From the NCBI GenBank assembly GCA_965657505.1, contig CBFHON010000007.1:1-64000 (forward strand): 64,000 nucleotides of DNA. Direction: 5' to 3'. How positions within the stretch are numbered: position 1 is the first letter of the stretch; each line of letters begins with the position of its first letter. A program made the position numbers and the translations under genes. The stretch is from TMED109 sp002171375 (GTDB lineage Bacteria > Pseudomonadota > Alphaproteobacteria > TMED109). A model generated the notes under the pieces. The model worked only from the letters and a program-made list of their open reading frames with translations, did not search any database and had not been told where the DNA came from. Shown in pieces: positions 54,526 to 63,527 of this stretch.

Positions 54526-55134
54526 TTACTCTTTACTCATTATAGCATCCATATCTACTTCAGGTAAATTAATATTCAATAGCTCAATTACAGAACTAGA
54601 AATATTTATAGAATTTGCTGCTATAACTACTGTAGATGTATCTAAAGTAAGAGCCAATCCTTTCTCCTTACCTATTTCAGTAATAATCTTAATAGCCTCA
54701 AGTTGAATTACTTGAACGCTTTTAGACAACATTTCTTCAAGTAATTGATTTCGCTCTGCAACCATTTGTTGTAAAGACTCTACTCTCTTTCTAAAGCTAC
54801 CTTCTAGTTCTGCAAATTCATCTGGAGGCATAATAGATCTTTGACTAGCTAAATCTTCTTGTATTGTCTTCAGTTCTTGCTCTTCATTTTTAAGTTCTGT
54901 ACCAAATTCTTCTTTTTTATTCTCAATATATGCTCTAACTTTAACTGCCGCCAAAGATTGCCCAACTATTCTTTGCATATCAACAACTGCTATTGGAAAT
55001 GTTTTATTAAGAGATAAATTATTATTATTTTCATCTAAATTTTCTTCTTGTGCTAAAGAAATATTTATACAAAACATTGTAATAAAAAGAACTCTCAAAA
55101 TATTTGAGAATATACTTATTTTAAAAAAAATCAT
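54526..55134 (-). CDS. OmpH/Skp-family periplasmic chaperone
   Basis: 202 residues with an N-terminal signal segment (about 10-29), FPIAVVDMQRIVGQS at the start of the mature part, and a long charged coiled coil (about 70-145), the tentacle of Skp. It would shield unfolded outer-membrane proteins in the periplasm on the way to BamA, encoded 23 bases upstream. Some 20 residues longer than E. coli Skp, mainly in the C-terminal part. Confidence 0.88.
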   Translation of the reverse strand: MIFFKISIFSNILRVLFITMFCINISLAQEENLDENNNNLSLNKTFPIAVVDMQRIVGQSLAAVKVRAYIENKKEEFGTELKNEEQELKTIQEDLASQRSIMPPDEFAELEGSFRKRVESLQQMVAERNQLLEEMLSKSVQVIQLEAIKIITEIGKEKGLALTLDTSTVVIAANSINISSSVIELLNINLPEVDMDAIMSKE

Positions 55135-55157
55135 TTTCTTTTCCTATCATTATTAAA

Positions 55158-57434
55158 TTAAAATTTTTGACCAATACCAAAAGATACTGATTCTGTTCTG
55201 TCATAATCTTCTTTAAGTATTGCTTGAGAAAATATAACACTTATTGGACCAAATGGTGAATTCCAAGATATTCCTACACCAGAAGATAGCCTTATTGATG
55301 CATCATCATTATAAGACACACTACTTTTATCTATTCCGGTTAATGACCCTGCGGTGGCAAACCAATTTCCTTTGACACCCAATTCAGGAGGCAGTCCTAT
55401 TCCAAAACTTGCTTTTATAGAACCTGTATAAAATAAGTTACCACCTAATGAATCAGAATTATTTGAATCTCTAGGCCCAAGACCAGATTGATCAAATCCT
55501 CTAAAACTATTTCCTCCTAAAAAATATCTATCTGAAATTAATATATCTTGATCTAGCCCAATAATTACTCCAGCATCGTATCCTAGATTTAAAATTATGG
55601 ACTCCTCATTAAAAGATTTGTAATAATTTGCGTTATTATTAATTCTCAAAAACTCCTTATCACCTCCTAACCCTGCAAAAGAAGATGCTATGGCTAATGA
55701 ATATCCTTCTGTTGGCATATTTCTATTGTCTGTAGTGTCAATATTTATAGAGGTACTTAATTCAGATAATACTGTTTCTCCTTTTTCAGATATAATAGAT
55801 GCAGATGCACCTGATCTAGGAGTTAGCTCTCTTACTTCAAGACTGTATCTAAGACTTTGTCTAATAAATTCATCTAAGGTAAAATTACCTGATAAATTAA
55901 ATCCTTGTCTAGATAGCTCATAACTACTTTCTTTATAATCAATTTTATTATTATACAGATTAGTACTTGCATATAAGTCTCTATTCAGAAAATAAGGCTC
56001 AGAAAAACTAAAAGTATAATCAGCTTCTCTCTCAGAAAATTTTGATACCAATGAAATTCTTTGACCTTTACCCATAAAGTTTCTTTCTGAAACTCCTATA
56101 TTTAATAATCCTCCTACCTGACTAGAATAACCTCCTCCAAAGCTTAATTCTCCTGTAGAAGTTTCTTGTACATCAACAATAATATCAGTAGTGCCCTGTT
56201 TCGCTGTCGAATTTTCAGTTAAATCTACTTTAGCAAAAAACCCTAAATTAGTAATTAATGTTTTTGACCTAGCCAATAAACTTGAAACGTATGCATCACC
56301 TTCGGCTAATCTTATATTCCGTCTTATAACCTTATCTAATGTTCTTTCATTACCCCTTATAATTATTCTATCTACATATTTTTTATCTGCTTGATTTATT
56401 CTAAATAATACGGACAAATTATTAGTATTTTCTACTCTATCAACTTCTGGAAAAGTCTCTGTAAATGGGAAACCTTGTTCAATTACTAATTTATTAATAA
56501 TTTTAATTGTATTTTCTATCTTACCTGCACTATATACATCACCCTCTTCAATTTTTAACCCAATTTTAATTATATCAATATCAATTTCCGATATATTGCT
56601 TGAAACTTCTATATCTCCATATACATATTTTTTTCCTTCATCTATTGAAAAAATAATATTAAAACCATCTTTTTCTCTGTCTAATTGAGCAACAGCTGGT
56701 TCAATTGATACATCTGCATATCCATTATCTTTATAAAATTTTCTTAATAAATTTTCATCAACCTGTATTTGCTGAGGATCATATTTATCATTAGAACTTA
56801 ATATTGAATACCATCTAGTTTGCCGTGTAATAATAGTATCCCTAAGTCTTCTGTCTGAAAAATTTTTATTACCATTAAATGTTATAGAGTTTATTACAGT
56901 GTTTTCACCTTCATTTATTTCAAAAACTATATCAACTCTATTTTGGTCTAAACTAATAATATTAGGCTTTACTGTGGTTGATAGACTTCCTTCATTTCTA
57001 TATAAAGATAAAATTCTTTGAACATCTTCTTGTATTTTAGTTCTTGTAAATAGGTTTCTTGATTTAAGGCTTACTTCTGAAGCTAAAACATCATTGTCTA
57101 TTTCATTATTACCTTCAAATACAACTCTATTAATTATAGGATTTTCAACCACCTTAATAATAACAATAGAATTATCTCTCATAATGTTTACGTCAGAAAA
57201 AAAACCAGTAGAATATAAATTCTTAAGTGAGTTATTTAATTTATCTATATCAAAGTTTTCACCCTTTGATACCTTTAGATAAGAATATATTGTGTCTAAT
57301 TCTACTCTTTGATTGCCTTCAATTTTTATATCAGAAATTATATCATTTGAATTTTGTGCATAAACAAAGTTGATAGAAAAGATAAAAATAAAAAATAACA
57401 ACGATAAAATTTTAAATCTGATAGTTAACTCCAT
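55158..57434 (-). CDS. bamA: Outer-membrane protein assembly factor BamA
   Basis: 758 residues: signal peptide (about 8-26), five POTRA domains (about 30-430) and a 16-strand Omp85 barrel. The barrel contains the conserved loop-6 motif as RGFDQSG near residue 650, and it ends in the aromatic GIGQKF, the outer-membrane signature. It inserts beta-barrel proteins. The order rseP-bamA-skp-lpxD is the common one. Confidence 0.96.
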   Translation of the reverse strand: MELTIRFKILSLLFFIFIFSINFVYAQNSNDIISDIKIEGNQRVELDTIYSYLKVSKGENFDIDKLNNSLKNLYSTGFFSDVNIMRDNSIVIIKVVENPIINRVVFEGNNEIDNDVLASEVSLKSRNLFTRTKIQEDVQRILSLYRNEGSLSTTVKPNIISLDQNRVDIVFEINEGENTVINSITFNGNKNFSDRRLRDTIITRQTRWYSILSSNDKYDPQQIQVDENLLRKFYKDNGYADVSIEPAVAQLDREKDGFNIIFSIDEGKKYVYGDIEVSSNISEIDIDIIKIGLKIEEGDVYSAGKIENTIKIINKLVIEQGFPFTETFPEVDRVENTNNLSVLFRINQADKKYVDRIIIRGNERTLDKVIRRNIRLAEGDAYVSSLLARSKTLITNLGFFAKVDLTENSTAKQGTTDIIVDVQETSTGELSFGGGYSSQVGGLLNIGVSERNFMGKGQRISLVSKFSEREADYTFSFSEPYFLNRDLYASTNLYNNKIDYKESSYELSRQGFNLSGNFTLDEFIRQSLRYSLEVRELTPRSGASASIISEKGETVLSELSTSINIDTTDNRNMPTEGYSLAIASSFAGLGGDKEFLRINNNANYYKSFNEESIILNLGYDAGVIIGLDQDILISDRYFLGGNSFRGFDQSGLGPRDSNNSDSLGGNLFYTGSIKASFGIGLPPELGVKGNWFATAGSLTGIDKSSVSYNDDASIRLSSGVGISWNSPFGPISVIFSQAILKEDYDRTESVSFGIGQKF

Positions 57435-57470
57435 TTAAATACTTTCTTATATTATTATAATTATTATATA

Positions 57471-58568
57471 CTAGTTTAATTGTTTTATTAAATCATTATA
57501 GTTGACTAAAATCATTAGTGCAAAAATTATAAACATACCCATTCCATAATAATATTTTAAAAAAGACTCATTTATAATTTTTTTAGTAACACTTTGTATC
57601 CCATAAAGTAATAAGTGCCCTCCATCCAACAAAGGAATAGGAAAAAGATTTATTAAACCAAGATTGATTGATATTATTGCCATTATAAATAAATAAGATT
57701 CCATACCTCTATTTGCAGCTTTTGATGCAACTGAAGCTATCATTATTGGTCCACCAAGTTCAGAAGCACTCCTTTCTCCTATTACAATATCTGTAATTCC
57801 CTGAAAAGTTTTTATTGTATATGAGAACGTATCAGATAAAGATTTACTAAAGGCTTGTTTTAGAGTTAACTTTTTATATATAGTTTCATATTTTGCAGAA
57901 AAACCCATTCTTCCATTGATATACTTGTCTCCGTTTTCGTCTATTAATTCTACTGGATTAGGTATAGCTATAATATCATAGATATTACCATCTCTAATTA
58001 TTTTAAAATTAATCTCTTTAGATGGATTAGAAATTACAATATCTCTTATATCTAAAAAATTATCTACTTGTTTTCCATTAATCATAATTACTTTATCATC
58101 AATTTCAAAACCAGCTTCAGAAGCTGCTGAATTTTCTAAAATATTGTCTATAATAGGGTAATATTTAATATCGGATGGGGAGCCTTTGACTAGAAAAAGA
58201 AATAGAAATATTAAAAAAGCAAATATAAAGTTAGCTAAAGGTCCTGCAAATACAATTGCAGCCTTCTGTTTTAATGACTTTATATGAAATGTTTCATTTA
58301 TTTCCTTTTCTGATAAAGATTTAATCTTGTCATCTGGTAAATTACTAGATAAATTAGCATCACCATAAAATTTGACATAACCTCCTAGAGGAATAAAACA
58401 AACTTTCCACCTAGTTCCATATTTATCATTTATGCCAAATAATTCCCTTCCAAAACCTATTGAAAATACCTCTACCTTTACACCATTTAATCTAGCTATT
58501 AAATAATGTCCCATTTCATGAACAAATACTATTACTGTAAGCAGAATTAAAAACCATAAAATAATCAT
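57471..58568 (-). CDS. rseP: Site-2 protease RseP
   Basis: 365 residues, membrane zinc metalloprotease. HEMGH at residues 17-21 holds zinc and the catalytic glutamate; the third ligand is in PIPLLDGGHLLLY near 312. One PDZ domain (about 125-215) lies between membrane segments, against two in E. coli. It cleaves anti-sigma factors or signal-peptide remnants within the membrane. It overlaps dxr by one base. Confidence 0.94.
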   Translation of the reverse strand: MIILWFLILLTVIVFVHEMGHYLIARLNGVKVEVFSIGFGRELFGINDKYGTRWKVCFIPLGGYVKFYGDANLSSNLPDDKIKSLSEKEINETFHIKSLKQKAAIVFAGPLANFIFAFLIFLFLFLVKGSPSDIKYYPIIDNILENSAASEAGFEIDDKVIMINGKQVDNFLDIRDIVISNPSKEINFKIIRDGNIYDIIAIPNPVELIDENGDKYINGRMGFSAKYETIYKKLTLKQAFSKSLSDTFSYTIKTFQGITDIVIGERSASELGGPIMIASVASKAANRGMESYLFIMAIISINLGLINLFPIPLLDGGHLLLYGIQSVTKKIINESFLKYYYGMGMFIIFALMILVNYNDLIKQLN

Positions 58569-59740
58569 TAAAAATTTCCAATATTTATAATTTGACGCGT
58601 AATAGTTCTAGCTTCTTTATCAATCATAAATATGTCCTCTAAAGTATTAACTTTATTTATAACAATTTTAGCCATAGCTTCCTCTAGTATACTAGTAATA
58701 GAATTAAACTTTATATTTCTTTTTATAAAATATTCAACCGCTACCTCATTTATTGCATTAAGGCTTATTACAAAACAATGTCCTTCTTTAAGAGCATACC
58801 TGCTAATATCAATAGATTTAAATACTGATTTATCAACCTCTTCAAAATTCAAACTTTTAACTAATGCTAGGTTAAGCCTTTTAAAATTTAAATTAGCTTT
58901 ATTTGGAAAGTTTAATGCATATGAAATAGGATATTTCATATCTGGCATACTTATACCAGCATTCATTGTTCCATCTTTATACTCTACGATTCCATGAATC
59001 ATAGACTCAGGATGTATAATAATTTCAATCTTATCTTCATTTATTTCAAATAAATAGGATGCTTCTATTAATTCTAAACCCTTGTTCATTAAAGTTGCAG
59101 AATCTACACTAATTTTTTTACCCATATCCCATATAGGGTGATTTATAGCATCTTCTAAAGTTACATTTTCAAGTTTTTTTGAGGAAAATCCTCTAAATGG
59201 TCCTCCAGAGCCAGTTATAATTAATTTTGAAACATCATCCATATCTGTATTTATTAATATTTGATATAATGAATTATGCTCAGAATCTATAGGGATGATT
59301 TTACTATTACTATTTTTAGCCTTGTTTAATAAAATTGGTCCTGCACAAACTATAGATTCTTTATTAGCTAACGCTATTATATTAGCACTTCCAATTGCAT
59401 TAATTGTTGAATTTAAACCTGCAAAACCTGATATACCTGCAACTAATATATCGACATTCCTTTTTGAAGCATCAATAATCGCTTCAGTTCCACACGCTAC
59501 AGAAATCTCATAATCTTTTAGAGCATTCTTTAGTTCTATCAATTTTTCAGTATTATTTATAATAACTAAATTAGGTTTTAATAATTTTGCAGCTTTTATA
59601 AGTCCTTGAACATTATTATTAGAAACAAGAGTATCAACAATAAAATTTTGAGTATTTAATTTTATAATCTCTAATGTTGATAGACCAACTGACCCAGTAA
59701 TACCAAAAACTGAAATAATTTTTTTACTAATACTAGACAT
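58568..59740 (-). CDS. dxr: 1-deoxy-D-xylulose 5-phosphate reductoisomerase
   Basis: 390 residues from ATG 59740, overlapping the cdsA stop by eight bases; an in-frame TTG at 59755 lies deeper in cdsA and is less likely. NADPH-binding FGITGSVGLSTLEII, then ALANKESIVCAG near residue 120, PIDSEHNSLYQ near 145 and ATLMNKGLELIEA near 217 (metal and substrate). It makes MEP, the substrate of IspDF at 25406, and supplies the isoprenoids used by UppS. Confidence 0.96.
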   Translation of the reverse strand: MSSISKKIISVFGITGSVGLSTLEIIKLNTQNFIVDTLVSNNNVQGLIKAAKLLKPNLVIINNTEKLIELKNALKDYEISVACGTEAIIDASKRNVDILVAGISGFAGLNSTINAIGSANIIALANKESIVCAGPILLNKAKNSNSKIIPIDSEHNSLYQILINTDMDDVSKLIITGSGGPFRGFSSKKLENVTLEDAINHPIWDMGKKISVDSATLMNKGLELIEASYLFEINEDKIEIIIHPESMIHGIVEYKDGTMNAGISMPDMKYPISYALNFPNKANLNFKRLNLALVKSLNFEEVDKSVFKSIDISRYALKEGHCFVISLNAINEVAVEYFIKRNIKFNSITSILEEAMAKIVINKVNTLEDIFMIDKEARTITRQIINIGNF

Positions 59741-60521
59741 ATATAGTACAGCCAATATACAACATAAGACTACTTATCATTAATCCATCTAATCTATCCA
59801 AAATTCCTCCATGGCCAGGTATTAAGTTTCCAGAATCTTTGATAGTATGTTTTCTTTTAATCCAACTTTCAAATAGATCCCCTAGTTGTGTAAAAATTGC
59901 TATTATGAACCCAAAATACATAGCACTTAAAATATTATATTCTTTAATATAAAAACATATTAAACTAGTAATTATTCCTGCAAAGATTCCTAATACAAAA
60001 CCAGACCAAGTTTTATTTGGGGATAAAGAGACCCAAAGTTTTTTACCTCCAAAATATTTACCACATAGATAAGAAAATATATCAGTTGACCATACTACAA
60101 GCAAAAACCATAAAATTATATCAAATCCATTCTCTAAATTTCGTATCTCAAAAAGAAATATAAATGGTAAACATAGGTAAATTGGGCCTAATATTACAAA
60201 TAACTTATTTATTTTTGAAGTATTCTTTGAGATAACATTAAGTAAAAGGATAATTATAAAAAAAATAATACTAAATTGTATAGTTAATAAACTCAGTAAA
60301 AAAATAATAACATTGAATGAAGATTTAGTGCACTTTAACACTATTGAAGTTACATTTTCTGTAATAGTTACCCATTCATATGTCATTATAAAAACTAAGG
60401 CAGATAGAATTAATATTAAAAATTTTCCACCTATATATATACTAGATAAAGCAAATATTATTAAAATTATAGAAGACAAAATTCTATTGATTGTATTATT
60501 ATTCATAATCCTAATATTCAT
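59733..60521 (-). CDS. cdsA: Phosphatidate cytidylyltransferase
   Basis: 262 residues with about seven to eight transmembrane helices. The family signature appears as SWIKRKHTIKDSGNLIPGHG followed by GILDRLDGLM near residue 220-245. It makes CDP-diacylglycerol from phosphatidate and CTP. ATG 60521 overlaps uppS by 11 bases; a second ATG at 60506 just after the uppS stop is equally possible. Confidence 0.94.
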   Translation of the reverse strand: MNIRIMNNNTINRILSSIILIIFALSSIYIGGKFLILILSALVFIMTYEWVTITENVTSIVLKCTKSSFNVIIFLLSLLTIQFSIIFFIIILLLNVISKNTSKINKLFVILGPIYLCLPFIFLFEIRNLENGFDIILWFLLVVWSTDIFSYLCGKYFGGKKLWVSLSPNKTWSGFVLGIFAGIITSLICFYIKEYNILSAMYFGFIIAIFTQLGDLFESWIKRKHTIKDSGNLIPGHGGILDRLDGLMISSLMLYIGCTIYV

Positions 60522-61215
60522 TTATCTGGCCATACCTTCTGTCTCTATTTTCAAAGTTTTTTAACACTTCTATATAAATAGAAGTGTTAAAATCAGGCCA
60601 ATTACAACTAACAAATTCATACTCAGAATAAGCTGATTGCCATAATAAAAAATTGCTTATTCTATATTCACCACTAGTTCTAATTATGAGATCTGGATTA
60701 GGAATACCTTTTGTCATTAGATTGTTTTCTATTTCTTCTAATGTTAACCTTTCAATTGCTTTATTCTTTCTTATAAAATCATTATAAATATTTATTATTG
60801 CACTTCTAATATCTTCTCTGCCGCCATAATCCAAAGCAATTATTAAATTTAATCCATCATTTTTATCAGAATTAATTTCTAACTCTTTTATTTTATCAAT
60901 AATTCTTCTATTTAATCTATCTCTTCTTCCTATAACTCTTAACCTAATATTTTCCTTAAGAAACTTTTTTGCTTCTTTATTCAAGAATGTTTCAAGTAAA
61001 TTCATTAAGTCATTTATTTCTAATTTAGGTCTATTCCAGTTTTCTGAAGAAAAAGCATATAAAGTTAAGAAGCTTACATTACAGTTAATTGTAGCTTCTA
61101 CAATTTCCTTTAAACGTTCTACACCTGCTTTGTGGCCTGCCAGTCTTGGTAAACCTTTGTTTTTTGCCCACCTGCCATTTCCGTCCATAATAATAGCAAC
61201 ATGATCTGGATACAA
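60511..61215 (-). CDS. uppS: Undecaprenyl diphosphate synthase (cis-prenyltransferase)
   Basis: 234 residues from a TTG start at 61215; AGGAG lies eight bases upstream and the protein begins PDHVAIIMDGNGRWA, the canonical N terminus with catalytic Asp in MDGNGRWA. Other motifs: LTLYAFSSENWNRP near residue 55, ALDYGGREDI near 128 and DLIIRTSGEYRISNFLLWQ near 175. It makes C55 diphosphate, the carrier lipid for peptidoglycan and surface sugars. It follows frr by 24 bases. Confidence 0.96.
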   Translation of the reverse strand: MYPDHVAIIMDGNGRWAKNKGLPRLAGHKAGVERLKEIVEATINCNVSFLTLYAFSSENWNRPKLEINDLMNLLETFLNKEAKKFLKENIRLRVIGRRDRLNRRIIDKIKELEINSDKNDGLNLIIALDYGGREDIRSAIINIYNDFIRKNKAIERLTLEEIENNLMTKGIPNPDLIIRTSGEYRISNFLLWQSAYSEYEFVSCNWPDFNTSIYIEVLKNFENRDRRYGQINEY

Positions 61216-61239
61216 TTAATATACTCCTAATATAGAGAT

Positions 61240-61797
61240 TTATACTTTCTTAATTTCTTCTTCTTTACTAAGAGATAAAGTTTCAATTGATTTAATTATT
61301 TCATTTGTTAAATTTTGGATCTCATCTGCTTTTTCTCTTTGCTCATCATCTGTATAATTATTATTTTGATGAAGTCTTTTGAGAAGGTTCATTGCGTCTT
61401 GTCTAACGTTTCTTACAGCTATTTTAGAATTTTCTGCATATTTTGAAGCAGTTTTAGCTAGTTCTTTTCTTCTTTCTTCATTTAGTTCTGGCATAATAAT
61501 TCTAATAATTGAACCTTCAGTTTGAGGATTCAAATTTAAACCAGATTCATGTATACCTTTTTCTATTAAACTTACATTTCCTGCATCCCATACTTGAATT
61601 GAAACAAGTTTTGCTTCAGGTATAGAAACAGTAGCTAAATCTCTAAGTTTCATAACCTGTCCATAAGCGTTAACGTTTATTGTTTCAAACATATTTGCAC
61701 TAGCTCTTCCAGTTCTTAAACCAGAAAATTCAGTTTTTAGAACTTCTATAGAGTTATTCATTCTTCTTTTAATATCAGTTAAATCTATTTCTTCCAT
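61240..61797 (-). CDS. frr: Ribosome recycling factor
   Basis: 185 residues, exact family length. Starts with the helical DLTDIKRRMNNSIEVLK-type sequence; LRTGRASANMFETI near residue 27 and RNVRQDAMNLLKRL near 128 are signature stretches. Works with EF-G to split the post-termination ribosome. A clear AAAGGAAA precedes the ATG. Gene order rpsB-tsf-pyrH-frr is almost universal. Confidence 0.98.
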   Translation of the reverse strand: MEEIDLTDIKRRMNNSIEVLKTEFSGLRTGRASANMFETINVNAYGQVMKLRDLATVSIPEAKLVSIQVWDAGNVSLIEKGIHESGLNLNPQTEGSIIRIIMPELNEERRKELAKTASKYAENSKIAVRNVRQDAMNLLKRLHQNNNYTDDEQREKADEIQNLTNEIIKSIETLSLSKEEEIKKV

Positions 61798-61813
61798 TTT
61801 ATTTCCTTTAAAG

Positions 61814-62557
61814 TTAGCTAGATATTAATGTTTTTATACCTTTCCCATCTATAATAGATGACAATGCATTTTTTCTATTTATTGAAAATACTATTATAGG
61901 AATATTATTATCTCTCGCCAATGAGATTGCTGAAGCATCCATAATTTGTAAATTATCTGTCAAAACTTTTGAATAAGTAATTTTATCATATTTTTTTGCA
62001 TTTTTAGATTTAATAGGATCACTATCATAAACACCGTCTACTTTAGTGCCTTTCATAAGAACACTACAGTTCATCTCAGCAGCCCTTAAAGCTGCTGCCG
62101 TATCTGTAGTAAAATAAGGGTTTCCTGTTCCACCTGCAAATATAACTATTCTTCCTTTTTCTAAGTGTCTAATTGCTCTTCGTCTAATAAAAGGCTCACA
62201 AACTGTTTGCATAGGAACAGCAGATAAAACTCTTGAATTAACATTTTGTCTCTCAATAGAATTTTGAATAGCCATAGCATTTATTACAGTAGCAAGCATA
62301 CCCATACTGTCAGCTGTACCTCTTTCTATACCCTGAGAAGCTCCTGCTACCCCTCTAAATATATTGCCTCCACCTACTACTATACAAATTTCTGTATTTG
62401 TTTTAGAAAGGTTAACTATATCAGATGTTATTTTATCAACAATTTCAGAATCTATACCAAATTCTTTATTACCAAGAAGAGCCTCGCCAGATAATTTAAT
62501 CATAACACGAGAAAAAATATTATTATTATTTTTTATATTTTTATCTGTTGCTTTCAT
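61814..62557 (-). CDS. pyrH: UMP kinase
   Basis: 247 residues from ATG 62557; a GTG nine bases upstream is in frame but less likely. Amino-acid-kinase fold: MIKLSGEALLG near residue 20, IVVGGGNIFRG near 59, GTADSMGMLATVINAMA near 80, and TGNPYFTTDTAAALRA near 143. Phosphorylates UMP to UDP, feeding PyrG and the UDP-sugar pathways used by the Lpx enzymes. Confidence 0.97.
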   Translation of the reverse strand: MKATDKNIKNNNNIFSRVMIKLSGEALLGNKEFGIDSEIVDKITSDIVNLSKTNTEICIVVGGGNIFRGVAGASQGIERGTADSMGMLATVINAMAIQNSIERQNVNSRVLSAVPMQTVCEPFIRRRAIRHLEKGRIVIFAGGTGNPYFTTDTAAALRAAEMNCSVLMKGTKVDGVYDSDPIKSKNAKKYDKITYSKVLTDNLQIMDASAISLARDNNIPIIVFSINRKNALSSIIDGKGIKTLISS

Positions 62558-62573
62558 TAAATCCACAATTAAT

Positions 62574-63503
62574 TTAGTTATTTATTTGTTCAGCCACCTC
62601 TGTTGCAAAATCTTTTTTCTCAACTTCAATACCTTCACCTAATATAAAATATTTAAAGTCTTTTATGAGAATATTACAAGATAATTTTTTTTCTAAATCA
62701 TTAAGAATTTTTGAAACCTTAGATTCACCATCTATTACCCAGGTTTGGTCTAAAAGTGTGATTTCTGAAAAAAACTTGGATATTCTTCCTTCTACCATTT
62801 TTTCAATTATATTATCTGGTTTACCAGAATCCTTCGCTTGCTCTATTAATATACTTCTCTCTCTTTCTATTACACTAGGATCAACGTCATTCGAACTAAT
62901 AGCAATAGGTTTAGAAGCAGCTATATGCATTGCTAATTGTTTACCAAATTCATTAATTTTATCTTTTTCACCATTACTTTCAATAGATATAATAACTCCT
63001 ATTTTTCCCAATCCATCACTAATTTGCCCATGTATATAAGATGAAAAAACAGAATTTTCTGTCTTCTTTAATAAATGAGTTCTTCTAAGAACAATATTTT
63101 CACCAATAAGTCCTATTAAATCTGTAAGTGTATCTTCTACTGATTTTTCACTATTTGTATATTTTGCCTTTTTAAGCTCTTCTATAGAATTTCCATTAAA
63201 TAATGCTATATCTGAAATATTTTTAGCAAAATTTTGAAAATCTGGATTTCTAGAAACAAAATCAGTTTCTGAATTTATTTCTACCAAAGAAGCTGCCTCA
63301 TTATTAACTGAAACAGTAATAACACCATCTGCAGCAACTCTAGCTGACTTTTTTTCTGCTCCAGATATACCTTTTTTTCTTAACCAATCTATTGCCTCTT
63401 CAATATTAGCATTAGATTCAACTAATGCATTTTTACAATCCATCATTCCAGCTCCAGTTTTATCTCGTAATTCTTTCACTAATGATGCTGTTACCTCTGA
63501 CAT
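62574..63503 (-). CDS. tsf: Elongation factor Ts
   Basis: 309 residues. N-terminal UBA-like domain with LRDKTGAGMMDCKNAL, the dimerisation core with TDFVSRN near residue 81 (contacts EF-Tu), and the two-subdomain core with FGKQLAMHIAASKP near 187. Exchanges GDP for GTP on EF-Tu. Lies between rpsB and pyrH as usual, with AAGGAG upstream of the ATG. Confidence 0.98.
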   Translation of the reverse strand: MSEVTASLVKELRDKTGAGMMDCKNALVESNANIEEAIDWLRKKGISGAEKKSARVAADGVITVSVNNEAASLVEINSETDFVSRNPDFQNFAKNISDIALFNGNSIEELKKAKYTNSEKSVEDTLTDLIGLIGENIVLRRTHLLKKTENSVFSSYIHGQISDGLGKIGVIISIESNGEKDKINEFGKQLAMHIAASKPIAISSNDVDPSVIERERSILIEQAKDSGKPDNIIEKMVEGRISKFFSEITLLDQTWVIDGESKVSKILNDLEKKLSCNILIKDFKYFILGEGIEVEKKDFATEVAEQINN

Positions 63504-63527
63504 AGTAAGCTCCTTATATAATTATTT